NCBI GenBank assembly: GCA_037953625.1
Contig: CM075650.1
Span: forward strand, 124,541,706-124,605,705
DNA length: 64,000 nt
DNA from: Crotalaria pallida
Lineage: Eukaryota; Streptophyta; Magnoliopsida; Fabales; Fabaceae
Direction: 5' to 3'
Both the position numbers and the translations under genes were made by a program. Shown piece after piece: positions 52,380-63,469 of this stretch. Positions within the stretch are counted from its first letter, which is position 1; every line of letters begins with the position of its first letter. A model generated the notes under the pieces. The model was not told where the DNA came from. It saw only the letters and a list, made by a program, of their open reading frames with translations, and did not search any database.

Positions 52380-55300
52380 TGTGACACCCTTCTGAATTAC
52401 CCAAGTATAATATAGAACTTAAGCTATTATATTGGATAATATATGGACTTGTGAGTATTAAGAAAATATGTAAAAAAAATATTTCTTCTTAAAGCAGGTG
52501 CACAAATCAACACTTGGAATTCTTGGAGAATAAACTCTAAAGCATTTCGAAACAGTTGTATCGAATTCGGCGATTTCTAAAACCTTTTCAAAAGTTGGGT
52601 AACATTCGTCTTTTGAAATCGTGTTTATATCATAGAAAATAACTAAAGCTACCCTTGCTTCATTTGATAAAACTGATACCATCGAATAGTTTTCACAGCC
52701 GAACTCTCAAATAGATTAAATCAGAGTAAGCGGAAATTATCGGACTATGCCATGGATAGGAATATAAACATAGATTTTATATATAGGAAAGTCATAAGTA
52801 CATAGCCCAACATCAGAGTCTCCAAGTTCCAAAATATACAAGTCCATAAACAGATCTACATAACAGTGTAACCAAACCCTAGAGTACCCCAAAAGTATAT
52901 CTACACTATATATACATAACCAAAATGTGAACTCCAAGGGCGGTCACATAGATCTGGCATCATCAGATGTAGTAGTAGTGATAGCAGTAGTCTCCAAGAA
53001 GCAAAAGTAGTAAGGTAGTATCATCATCATCAACACAGCAGCAGCATGATCTCCTCCACAGCATCCACACATCGGATCCTCCGATCCTCATCACATACCA
53101 TATGCACATACCTAGGGATCATCGTCCCTCCAATCACTCCCAGTAGAATGCACGACAGGCTCGCTCCCACTCTCGTCCTCCACCGGATCCTCCTCGATCT
53201 CATCCGAGGGAGAGTGTACCCTACCACTGGGTACCAGGTCAGGTGATGGTGAAACCTTGACTGGGCTCCTCGGATCAGAAGGGGGAGTATCCTCGCGGAC
53301 GACTCTCGAGGTAAAAGGGTGAGAGCGGGTAGGTCGAAAATGAAAACTGTGATAAGAGCGAGCTGGTCGAATGGGAGGTGGTCCATGGTAAGTATAAAAC
53401 GGGGGTACGTGTATAGTGTATATGATGGGAATCCTAAATCTACGAGGACGGAATCGCATCAGCGGGTTCGGGTGGTAGAAGGTAATCTCTACCTCTCCCT
53501 CGAACACCGCACGATGGTCCTCATAGATCCATGTGCCACTAGGAAGTGGCCAGATCTCGATGCAAGCAATGTAACGAGACATCACCTGCAAGGGCATAGG
53601 GGTAAGCAATTCTATACACATAATCAACAGAGAATAAATAATGCAACATAAGTATAAAGTCTACCAATATGTATATGTACATATGCAACAAGGAGCAACA
53701 ATCACATTTAACATTTAGCAGTTAGTTAATGCACATAGGATGCTCATGCTTGTTTCATTTGTCACATTTAATTTGGATGAGTGGCATGATGCATGAATTT
53801 AGCTCTCAAGCCTATCTCCATTATTCTATGTCACTCTCTGACGTCCATCCCTGACAACCCAGCACTCAGCAGTGCGTTGTATTCCTAGGTATACAACAAT
53901 TCGTACATTCACCTAGAATGTACACGACAAGCTTCGAATCCATGCCACCCGAGCATATCCCGTCATCCAAACGGACCGTCATCCAAACGGTATAACCATA
54001 TTGGCATCCACTCAGCCGACCACGTCAACGACGTGTCATCAAGCAAGCGTATTGGCACTCCCAGAGGCCCTCCACATGTTTACCAAAAACATGATATACG
54101 TCCTACCATCCAAACTCCAGAATGAATGCACTTTATTCTTTAGACTTAAAGGAAGTTGATTAATATTTTACAGGCCACCTAGGCTTATTTCATTATAAAA
54201 AAAAAGGACCGTCACCAAACGGTATACTCATATTAATCACTTTCCTTCATGTCTAGTTCCCTTGGATTATTGTTATTAATTCCTTAACTTAAATGAGTCA
54301 GAATTGAAAATGTATCTTTCAGGTTCTGGCAATTTACTCGAGTAAAATTCAGTACACTCGAGTGTTCATCAACTTTTCCAGATTACTCGAGTGTTCTTAA
54401 AGTTACTCGAGTGTTCATGACTTTCTGAGGATTTGGGTTTCAAATTCAATAAATTACTCGAGTAGTTCATAGGTTACTCGAGTGTTCATCCTGATTTCCA
54501 GAATACTCGAGTGACCTTGAATGACTCGAGTGGTTAGCCTTAACTTGTCCTCAGGTCATGCTCGATACTCGAGTGCTAGACATGATACTCGAGTGTTCTT
54601 GCTCCATTTGCATTGTTTTGAAGGCGTTTTACTCGAGTATCATGTCTATTACTCGAGTGTTTCACAGCAGAATACACTGAAATCTTAGTTTTAACATACC
54701 ACTTTCATTTCTACTCATTTCCAGTCCATTCCAAGGATTAACAGAGTTAACATAACATCATTTGAACATGTTACAACATTCCTTTCATATCAAAACACAG
54801 ATTTGACAGAGGATTCATCAATCATGCATAAAATACACATTTTAACAACTCAACACCTCAAATCGCATAATAAGCACAATTCTCATGAAATAAAGTTCAT
54901 TTAAGCTTGCATGCATGATTTAGAACTTGCTCAACACAGTTTTAGAGCAATGCTTGGTCTCCAAACCAAAGATCCTATTCAATCTAAGCCCTTAGAGCCC
55001 CTTGGTGGCTCTCTAGCAAAATTAGTGAAATTCAATCTCTATCTAGTGAATAAAATTACTTCCCCTTACCTCTCAAACGTGAATCAAACAGAGAATCCCC
55101 AAAGAAAGCTCCACAGCACCAAAAACACTTTAAACTCCAACATGCAGAGCAGATTGAGTGCAACACCAAAATCGAATTGGTTCACCCATGAAACAGAGAT
55201 AAGGATTGGGGAAATTAGATTTTCTAAACTCTATGCAACATCATCTAACTAAAGAAACTGAACTTGAGACTCAGGGATTCGTGAGCTTACCAGAAATTGA

Positions 55301-55983
55301 ATCCAAAGTAAGCTCCCAAACCAAAACTTGACAGAAACAGCTTCACTTTAACTCCTTGAATCTTCCACCACACTCACCCAATCCTCACGATTTTGGTGTT
55401 TATACAAAGCTCGTGATGTGAGCTTTGTATTCGTGTATCACTCGAATCCTAACACTCAGAATTGAAGAAGAATCGAAGAGAACAATTTCGAAACCCTAAC
55501 TTCAACCACTATTGCAAGTTTGATCAAAAATTCTCGGCCAAGTGATGTTGATGAGCTTAAATACTAGATTGGAAGCGTCATGCACAGCGACACGAAGCTG
55601 TTGATGTGTTCGTGGTGGAGTATTCGTGTCAACGGAGGGGAATCGGTGGTGGTGACTCACCAAACGCACTAACTCGTGCAATTTGACCCAGAATACTCGA
55701 GTATTCAGAATAATACTTGAGTGTTTTGCCCAGTTTTTGAAAAATAATTATTTTATTTACTTTCCCTCCAAAATCTTTCCTATATTTTCTTCTAGGTCCC
55801 AACCCAGGGACTAATATGCAAAACACTTATTTTATGCATTATTATATTTATTAAGTCACTTCACACACATATACTAACTATATGAACACATATTTTAATC
55901 AAGGATTAATATAGAAATTATTAATTATAATTAATTTATAATTAACATTTCATTAATGGGGATTAAAATTTTGGGGTGTTACA
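52380..55983 (-). mobile_element. 5' LTR of chromovirus 2
   Basis: 3604 bases, nearly identical to 44107-47712 at an offset of 8273. It starts on the sense strand at 55983 (TGTAACACCCC) and ends at 52380. It holds the same ORF, hairpins and palindromes. One ACTCGAGT near 55714 is mutated to ACTTGAGT. Confidence 0.92.
53112..53582 (-). CDS. LTR-encoded protein, unknown function (element 2, 5' LTR)
   Basis: Twin of 44839-45309 with only a few residue differences. Open reading extends upstream to 53627, but ATG 53582 is preferred because it aligns with the other four copies and follows the acceptor-like TGCAGGTG. In the 5' LTR this ORF would lie in the transcribed leader of the element RNA, upstream of gag. 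Confidence 0.63.
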   Translation of the reverse strand: MSRYIACIEIWPLPSGTWIYEDHRAVFEGEVEITFYHPNPLMRFRPRRFRIPIIYTIHVPPFYTYHGPPPIRPARSYHSFHFRPTRSHPFTSRVVREDTPPSDPRSPVKVSPSPDLVPSGRVHSPSDEIEEDPVEDESGSEPVVHSTGSDWRDDDP

Positions 55984-56938
55984 CCTGTGGCCATATCCTC
56001 CCGCATTTCATTTGCACTTCCTTGTCTATTCCAACCTCCTTCCTCTAAGACCCTTTGTTGGAAACGCTTATCCCCCTTCAATTTTCACCACTTGATTCTT
56101 GGAACTTTGTCTTGGATTGTCCTTTCCACCCTTTTCTTAACCCTTACATCCATAACCAAAACTCGGCGTTGGGTAGTCAAGCTCTCTCCAGGTATAACTT
56201 TGCAATCCATGCAAAGCTTTCTGTCTGTTTTCTTCATTAGAAAGAAATCAATTTGAGAGCGCACTGACCCACTCTTATGCGTGATAAGGTGTTCCTCCCG
56301 CTTTTTAAAACAAGTATTGGCTATTGTGAGATCGAAAGCCGAGGAGAAATCTAGAAAGGTTTTATCTTCCCCATTTTCTATCCATATGCCATGGCCTCCA
56401 TGGGATCCTTCATACCCACTAGGGTCACTTCCCACATGGCCATTGAGATCTCCCCCTAAGAAGATCTTTTCTCCCATAGGTATTCCTTGGATTACCCCCT
56501 CTAGCTCCTCCCAAAATTGCACCTTATGACGATCTTTCAACCCCGTCCGAGGTGTATTAGAACTAATCACATTGAAGGTATCGCTTCCAACTACCAACTT
56601 AAGAGCTATGATCCTATCCCCGATTCTCTTCACCTCCACCACGTCCTTCTTCCACTCCTTATCTACTATGATGCCTCCCCATTTCTCGCTTTTATCTTAC
56701 CCGGGTACCAAAGCTTGAAACCCGAAGAGTCTAATTCCTTTGTCTTTTCCCCAACCCACTTGGTTTCTTGTAGCCACATAAAATTGATCCTTCTCCTAAT
56801 CATGGTGCCCACTACTTCCATTGATTTACTGGTAAGCGTGCCTATATTCCATGTTCCAAACCGAATCCTAGTTTCGTGAACTAACTTCTTTACCCGCACC
56901 CGTTCACTAAAATGCAGGAACCCTTGCTTATTTTTCAC
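55984..56938 (-). pseudogene. LINE ORF: N-terminal endonuclease part
   Basis: Apurinic-type endonuclease of an RTE-type LINE, which nicks the target DNA. Visible motifs: GTWNIGTL, QETKW, GGDLNGHVG and SQIDFF. The frame opens at about 56938 and breaks near 56650-56666 (frameshift). It resumes at 56642 and runs to 56085, then stops shortly before the chromovirus insertion at 55983. The ORF continues at 44106. Confidence 0.85.
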
Positions 56939-57079
56939 TACATCCAGGCGGCAATGGAGCGGCCCTTACTCATTTGACACTGTACTCGAGTCATACAGCG
57001 CGTTGCTTCCGGGCAACGACCTAGCATTAACCTCATAACATCGTTCATCCATATCATAGATTTGACAAAATTTTACTTT

Positions 57080-57168
57080 GGCTATCAAGGCCTAACACAA
57101 CCTTCACCTTTTATCCAGGCTTAGGACCGGCTATGCAGCATACACCGCATACACCGCATAGGCATACA
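57080..57168 (-). repeat. LINE 5' end with short GCATACACC repeats
   Basis: Three to four copies of GCATACACC(GCATA) at 57138-57170 next to the 5' edge of the LINE. Confidence 0.55.
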
Positions 57169-57185
57169 CCACATATACATGGCAT
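57169..57185. repeat. LINE target-site duplication, right copy
   Basis: CCACATATACATGGCAT, identical to 36655-36671. Confidence 0.92.
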
Positions 57186-57331
57186 AATTTACTAAATTAC
57201 AACATTATGTTTTACTCAATATCAAACCATTATATCACACAGTTACATATCTCAATTACCCCAATCAATTCTAATTATCATAGTGTCAGCACAACAATAA
57301 TTTGATACTGATTCATACAGAATTTAACACA
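57186..57331 (-). mobile_element. Old LTR-like sequence (fourth family), middle part
   Basis: Continues 36654 beyond the LINE; AT-rich without ORF. Interrupted by the CACTA element at 57332. Confidence 0.4.
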
Positions 57332-57389
57332 CACTACTACAGATTGGTCAAATGAAACCGGTTCCGCACCCCATTTGAGACTGGTTTTG

Positions 57390-57900
57390 AACCAGTCTTA
57401 AAAGTGGCGGTCTTATTTCTATATCTTTAAATGAGTCTGGTTTCGAACCGGTCTGGTTCCGAACTAAAGAGACTGGTTTCAAACCAATCTGAAAATTAAA
57501 AAATAACCAATCTCTATTAAAAGATGAACCAGTCTCATTGCATATTTTGAACCGATCTCAATTAAACTATGAACCAGTCTGATTGAGTGATTTGAACCGG
57601 TCTGAAAATTAAAAAATAACCAGTCTCATTGAGTATTTTGAACCAATCTCATTGAGTATTTTGAACCGGTCTCAATTAAACTATGAACCAGTCTAATTGA
57701 GTGATTTGAACCGGTCTCGACTAAATTTTCAACCAGTCTCATTGAGTGTTTTGAACCGATCTCAATTAAATTTTTAACCAGTCTCGTTGAGCGTTTTCAA
57801 CCGGTCTCCATTAAAATCTGAACCGGTCTCGTTAAATGTTTTCAACGGGTCTCAATTAAATTTTTAACATGTTTCGTTTAGTGTTTTTAACTGGTCTCAA
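57390..57900. repeat. Subterminal repeats of the CACTA element
   Basis: Repeats of about 30 bases with core GAACCGGTCTC or GAACCAGTCTC, the type of site that CACTA transposases bind. Confidence 0.75.
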
Positions 57901-58143
57901 TATAAAAAACACATGAATATAATAAAACTAATAAATAATAACTAGATGCTAAAATTATATTATAAAAACCACGTTATATGTATATCTACTACAAGTTTGA
58001 TCAAGGCCAAGTATACATTCCTATGCCGCCAAGTATACATTCTTATGCCTAGTGAAATTAACATAAGCTACACAAAAGTCTTATATCTAGAGCAACAATA
58101 ATTTACGTATAGGTGTGACATGGGATATAATTCTTAGAAATAG

Positions 58144-58320
58144 GCTGCAAACTATCCCCTCCTGAATCAAAAGTGCATCATTTTATCTTCTCCATCACAT
58201 CCCCCTTCCCCGGTCCAACAATCTATAGAAATAAGCTGCAAACTATCCCCTCCTGAATCAAAAGTGCATCCTTCTATCTTCTCCATCACATCCCGCCTTC
58301 CCTGGTCCAACAATCTATCA
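58144..58320. repeat. 91-base tandem duplication inside the CACTA element
   Basis: 58144-58234 and 58235-58320 repeat GCTGCAAACTATCCCCTCC to GGTCCAACAATCTAT with a few differences. Confidence 0.8.
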
Positions 58321-59119
58321 AGATAGAATATAAAAACATAGCTGCAAGTGAATATATAGCTTTCCATGGTAAGAAGAAACATGCAATTTCTAAATATAGA
58401 TCCAAAGTATGTAGTATAAAACAATTCCTACAGTCACTTAACTTCCATTAGAAAACCAATTTACTAAACATATAAAAACACTAACAGATTCATTCCTGCA
58501 ACATTTGTAAGGAAATTAACACATAAATATAAAAGGAACCTAGCAACCTACTTATAATCAAGAATATAAAAGGAACCTATCCAGCAGCCTACTAAATAAC
58601 ATAGCTAGTCAGGAAACACATCCTATTACATGGTACATGTAAACACATCCTTCTCAATTTTGGACAGCAACACAACCAACACAACCAAAAACAATCAACA
58701 CAACCAGAAACATAAATAATGGGCTTGAATAGCGAAGAGAAATAGGGAATATACCTAGCTAGTGCAAGATAGACCACAATTCAAGGAAATATGCTGCAAA
58801 TTCTTCTTTAAGATTATCAAGTTGTTTGTGGCTATATTCTTTAGTGGAGCTGCAATCATCAAAGTACTGTAATAACCAAGAAATAACATAATCAATTTCA
58901 ATGATAATATAACCAATATAATTTAATTATAATAATATAAATATAAAAACCCGTACGGTAAAAATATAAAAACAAATAATTAAATATATGAAAAAAGCCC
59001 ATATAGTACCAAAATAAAGCAAAACGGAAATCAAAACGAGAATGAAATTAGTTGCATGAAAAGAAATCTAAGCAATCTAAACCAAAATAAAGCAAAACGG
59101 GAATGATTTTAGTGACACA

Positions 59120-59362
59120 TTAATGGTAAATCATATATATAAAAAATAAAAAATAACAACCTACCCTAAATGACCAAATCAGAGCTAAGGATGGAGGTGC
59201 AAATGGCGCAGTGGCGATGGTGGCTGGTGTCGTGACTTCGTTTGCGGCAGTGAAGGGTCGCAATGGTAGAACCGCGAGTGAGAACTCCATGGCGATGGAG
59301 GCAGAACTTCGACCATGGCTGGTGAGTTGGCGAGGGTTGGTTGCGGCGGCTAGGAGAGACAC
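59120..59362 (-). CDS. GC-rich 80-codon frame in the CACTA element, doubtful
   Basis: Ala/Thr/Pro-rich frame in the only GC-rich stretch of the element. It may be a first-exon remnant or captured host sequence. No domain recognised; an overlapping plus-strand frame also exists. Confidence 0.2.
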   Translation of the reverse strand: MSLLAAATNPRQLTSHGRSSASIAMEFSLAVLPLRPFTAANEVTTPATIATAPFAPPSLALIWSFRVGCYFLFFIYMIYH

Positions 59363-59695
59363 GAAGAAGAGAGAGAGAAAAGGGAGATTGTGTTGAAGAG
59401 TATTAGGGCCGGCTGAACTTTAGAGGAGAGGAGAGGTCACCATGGAGAAGATGAAGAAGAAGATCAGACCGGTTCAATAGTATTAAAAAGAGATTGGTTC
59501 AATGCGGAACTAGTCTAATTTAAATAAACTGCCATAAGGAACCAGACTTATTTAACCAGACTTATTTAATATATAATTCAGACTGGTTATACCAAGCAAC
59601 CAGTCTGATTTCAATAAATGGCCATAAAGAGACTGGTTCCGCATAGAACCAGTCTTAATTAAATGGTCTAAAATCTATATTTTATACTAGTGACA

Positions 59696-60430
59696 TTTCA
59701 ATACCAACATTAGGTAATAACTTATTATTGTAACCTTATTCAATTGGTTTAACCATTTTATTAATTACTTAATGTGAGCATTATATAATCCAAGACTTTA
59801 AGTAGCTTAAAGTGTCTCTATGGATTATATTGATCTTCAAGTCAATCAATCCCATGGTTTAATCATTTAAGTTTCCCTTGAAGTGTATGGATAGCTTCAC
59901 ATTACTTTGAGCTTTCCTATATTATCATAGCCATAAGAATAACTCCTCCAAAATCTTAGTATAAGAGAAACTTGGTTGAGTTTGCCTTTAAGCTCTTAGT
60001 TGTTGCTTCTTAGTCTCTCCAATAACTCCACTAACTTCTAGGGCAAAATTCTTTTGATTTCACTAAGGGAAAACTAAGGCAAGGTTGTTGTTTGTGTTTG
60101 AGAGAGTTTTGAGGGTGTGTGAGGTGATGTGACGTTGGTAAAGGACGTTTTAAGATTAGTAGTGCCCCAAAGTCATTGCGTAGGGGTATTTATAGGTTTA
60201 GGAACCGAAATTAGAAGGAAATATCCCCAAAAATCTTCCACTGCCTTTGATTTTTTAGAAAATTCTATCAAGATAACTAGTTATATCATCCTTTAACCAA
60301 TTATTCATAATTTGGGCAATTTTCAACTGAAATAACCGGTTATCACATGAGGTAACCCATTATCATGTTGTATAATTCCCATAATTCTCCAGAATAACTA
60401 GTTATTTGGTTTTCTTTTTTTTCTTAACTG
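59696..60430 (-). mobile_element. Old LTR-like sequence (fourth family), right part with promoter
   Basis: The minus strand has TATAAATA (plus 60187-60194), placed like the TATA boxes of the other long LTRs. A cluster of about six TAACCGGTTA-like sites follows at 60270-60440. The expected TGTTACA edge is not found, so it is truncated on the right. Confidence 0.45.
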
Positions 60431-60639
60431 GTTATTAGGGGTGAGAATGAGTCAGGCCGAGTCAAACCTGACTTGTGTTCCTCACGTTTATCTTTTTAAT
60501 TTTTGCATCTTCTTTATTTCCTGAACAATAACCGTCGCATAATTATTCATCCAGTACGCTAATAAAATTATATATATATATATATATATATATTATTTAT
60601 TCTAAAAACTTCCCCCCCCCCCCAAGGTATGAAGTGAAT
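60431..60639. other. Spacer with TA microsatellite and C run
   Basis: (TA)n at about 60570-60592 and a run of 12 C near 60612-60623. No gene. Confidence 0.6.
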
Positions 60640-62470
60640 TCTAACATTATGCCTTGTTTTATCTTTTACAATTGTCAAAAAATATCTATGACCAAACATA
60701 GAAAGAAATCAAATATCACCATAAATAATGTCAAAAGCATTATTAGAACAAGTAACACTGTTATTGAAGTGAATTTTCCTTTGCTTAATAAAGTGACATA
60801 CATCACAAGGATTTTCGTGCTTAATACATTGAATGAAAGGTCAAACTCTTTGCAAAACAAGCAATTTCTTATGGGAGGGGTGTCCAAATCTAGCTTGCCA
60901 GATGTCTTTATTAGAGGTGGTCAAATTGAAAAGTAAGCTAGAAACAGAATGAAGAGCACTGTAAGTTAGACTTGCAGAATCTATTGCATATAGTCTATTT
61001 TCCAAGTCAAAAGCACCAATCACCCTCAATGAAGATATTTAGTTTTTTTTTTTTTTTTTTGCAATTTGTATTGGAAAATATAAAATGCCAATTGAGAGAT
61101 TTGGTTAGTTTGCTTGTAGAGACAAGGTTGAAACTAAATTCTGGTATGTACAAGGCATCGATCAAGTATAGGTTTTTGGTAACGAAATTGGCACAAAATG
61201 CAAAGGGGGTAAAACTCTCAGAGAGTACACTCAAATGAGTTATCTTCTTATACTTAAACCTACGCAAATGAGCTTACATGAGTTCCTATTTATAGCAAAG
61301 GGAAAACAAGCAATTGAAATAAAATAAACAAAACAGAAATTAAAATAATAAAACCAGAAAAACAAAAGAAGGTGGATAGGTGGCTATAGGGTGAGTAGGT
61401 TGGCTATAGGGTGAATGGTGGGCATTATGATTGGTGGGCATTGTTCCTGGTTCAGAAAATTGTGCCTAAAATGTTGGTTATAAGTTATAACTTGGTTATC
61501 ATTAGGAAGTTTCGCTGTGCTAAGTTTGATTTTTCTGTAATATTTGGATTCTTATAAGGAGTAACATACATGATCTGTTACTTTTGTATTAACAATCCAT
61601 TTGGAAGGTCTAGTATGAAAAGATAGACTATGTGCACTACCCCAGAAGGGTTTGATAGGTTGTATTTGGTGCTAATATGGTTGGTTGTATGTATTTGTAA
61701 TTCTTTTTGTTGAATCAATGCCAGCAAAGCCTTATATTGATCAAGAGTGAAAACCATCCCTTAATTAGTAGTCGTTTCCGTTTATGAATCTTCATATTCC
61801 TCTGTTACAGATGTTGTTGTGCAATTCACAATTCCAATTTTCTAATAGTGAGGAGGGTATCCAATCCTTTTATACATGTTTTTACTATATGGCTTGTCCT
61901 TTCACAATAGGTGCAAAACTTTGAGATGTATCCTCTTCAAACACTACAACTAGGACCTTTGCTCGGTATAGAACCTAAGTGGGAACTTGAACCTCTAGAA
62001 CTTCCTTTGCCTCTGACCTTTACCTCTACCAATTGAACTACTCGTAGTGTTCATTAGAAATTTGGAATCATCAATAGTAAGATGCAATTGCCTTTTTTGC
62101 TGTATAGTTAATGACAAAACCCTTCTTATGGTTCATAGAGGATCCATCGGCATGACTTAAGATCTCATGTTATAATATTGCTCATTTAGCCCGTTAAGGA
62201 ATCTAATGGTATAGTCATTCTTTCTACATTACTCAATTGTTGGAACTAGATCACAGGTGCAAGCTAATTGAATGTATAGGCCTAAATTTATCTAACTCTT
62301 GCCATAAACCTTTCGGATGTGTGAAGTAATTACTAATGGATAAAGTTCCTTTCCTAAAAGAATATAAACTTAAATATATGTCCAAGTAGCATTGCATATA
62401 TGTGGGGTTATGCAAAACACCAATGACTCTTTGTTTTATCTGTTCAGCATATCACGATTCAATAGGATAT
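60640..62470 (-). pseudogene. Ty1/copia gag-pol remnant
   Basis: Decayed frames on the minus strand keep the copia order. Gag: 62230-62040, with RFLNGLNEQYY and MPMDPL. Knuckle region: 61950-61830, with GYPPHY. Protease start: near 61600-61560, where TDHVCYS is recognisable but the catalytic D-S/T-G is changed. Then VLYIPEFSFNLVS-like sequence at about 61170-61120, the GAG-pre-integrase motif ARFGHPSHKKL at about 60890, and the integrase finger and start of core at 60820-60660. Many stops and frameshifts. A segment at about 61268-61550 does not fit the protein and may be an insertion. The reverse transcriptase half is absent. Confidence 0.75.
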
Positions 62471-62518
62471 AGATTTGTTTTTAAATTGAGTTTGTGTCAA
62501 ATGTTTGGAGGAGATTTC

Positions 62519-62918
62519 TAATATGCAATCCAAAATTGGAGTGTTGTCATGCAACCTTTTCTTAAACCAATAGAAAGTTGTCATTTAATTTATCTGTGTC
62601 ATGTCATCGTTTGAAGTAGTCAAATTTAATTTTTTGCAATTTGGTCCAACTTAAATATTAAATTAAAATTTTAGTCCTTTGTACCTATAGATAAATTATA
62701 AGTTTTAATTTTAAAAAATATTATTAAAAAAAAATCAAAGTATGCTGCTGGTGGTTCTAATGAGCACAACTTAATTTAATTTTTATATTGGACTAAATTG
62801 CAAAACTTAATTTTGACTAATTTAAGTAATGATGTGGCATACATGTCTTAGGTGGCAAAGTTTTATTGGTTTAACAATGGGTTGCATAACAACTATTCAA
62901 TTTTTGATTGCATGGTAG
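62519..62918. mobile_element. Foldback MITE
   Basis: About 400 bases with long imperfect inverted arms. The left arm starts TAATATGCAATCC and contains GTCATGCAACCTTTTCTTAAACC. The right arm ends GGGTTGCATAACAAC to GATTGCATGGTAG. A single arm of the same family lies at 34561-34772. Confidence 0.7.
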
Positions 62919-63008
62919 TAACACCCATCTTTGGAAGGGGTGTTATAGGTGGTTAGGTGTCAATGTGGTGCTCTTCAAGACTTTTTCACTTGTTGTTTGG
63001 TAAATATG

Positions 63009-63461
63009 CAGGGCCGGCCCTAAGGAAGGGCGGCCGCCCTAGGCCCAAAAAATTTAGCGGCTCATAATTTTTTTTAATGGTACATTTATTTTTGAAAAAA
63101 AAATACTAATTGCAAGTTCTTTTTATCTTTTAACTATTAATGAGTTTTAGCATAATATTTTAATTTGTTTTTTTTATTTGTTCACTTAATTTAAAAATAT
63201 ATGAAGTAATTAACTTTACTTTTGTAATCCAACATGAAAAAGGTATTTTATTACATCTTTACAAAATAACTTTTTATATTATTTCAAATATTATTTTTTA
63301 ATAATTAATTTTATTATTGATTGTTGTCATTATTTTAATTGATTATTCGTATATATACTAAATTTTTAATTGATTTACTTTTAATAATTTTTATTTTTAT
63401 GAATTAGGGGCCCCAATTTTTTTTTTCGCCGTAGGGCCCAAATTAGGTTAGGACTGGCATG
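63009..63461. mobile_element. Small hAT-type element
   Basis: Ends CAGGGCCGGCCCTAAG and (reversed) CATGCCAGTCCTAA. The 8-base duplication TAAATATG lies at 63001-63008 and 63462-63469. 453 bases, AT-rich inside, no transposase. Confidence 0.85.
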
Positions 63462-63469
63462 TAAATATG

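Larger units (their letters stand above)
44107..55983 (-). mobile_element. Tekay-like chromovirus 2, nearly intact
   Basis: 11.9 kb, reverse orientation, inserted in the LINE. LTRs are 44107-47712 and 52380-55983 (3606 and 3604 bases, very similar). Primer site GCTCTGATACCA (52363-52374, minus TGGTATCAGAGC), gag-pol 47755-52089 and polypurine tract CTCCCCCACTT at about 47716-47727 are present. The intact target duplication and close LTRs indicate the youngest insertion in the nest. Confidence 0.93.
36672..57168 (-). mobile_element. RTE-type LINE, split by two younger LTR elements
   Basis: The LINE runs right to left in three pieces: 55984-57168 (5' end and endonuclease), 42307-44106 (reverse transcriptase and C-terminus) and 36672-36864 (3' end), about 3.17 kb in all, a full-length size for plant RTE elements. 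On the sense strand the 3' end reads GGGACAAAGGCTTAG followed by repeats of TTG, the known tail of plant RTE LINEs. The 17-base duplication on both sides proves one insertion event. The 36870-42306 and 44107-55983 elements are nested inside. Confidence 0.9.
57332..59692. mobile_element. Small CACTA (CMC) DNA transposon, non-autonomous
   Basis: Ends CACTACTACAG and (reversed) CACTAGTATAA, with the 3-base duplication ACA at 57329-57331 and 59693-59695. Subterminal repeats GAACCRGTCTCAATTAAA and relatives occur more than ten times at 57390-57900 and again at 59460-59670, as in this superfamily. No transposase was recognised in 2.36 kb. Confidence 0.82.
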
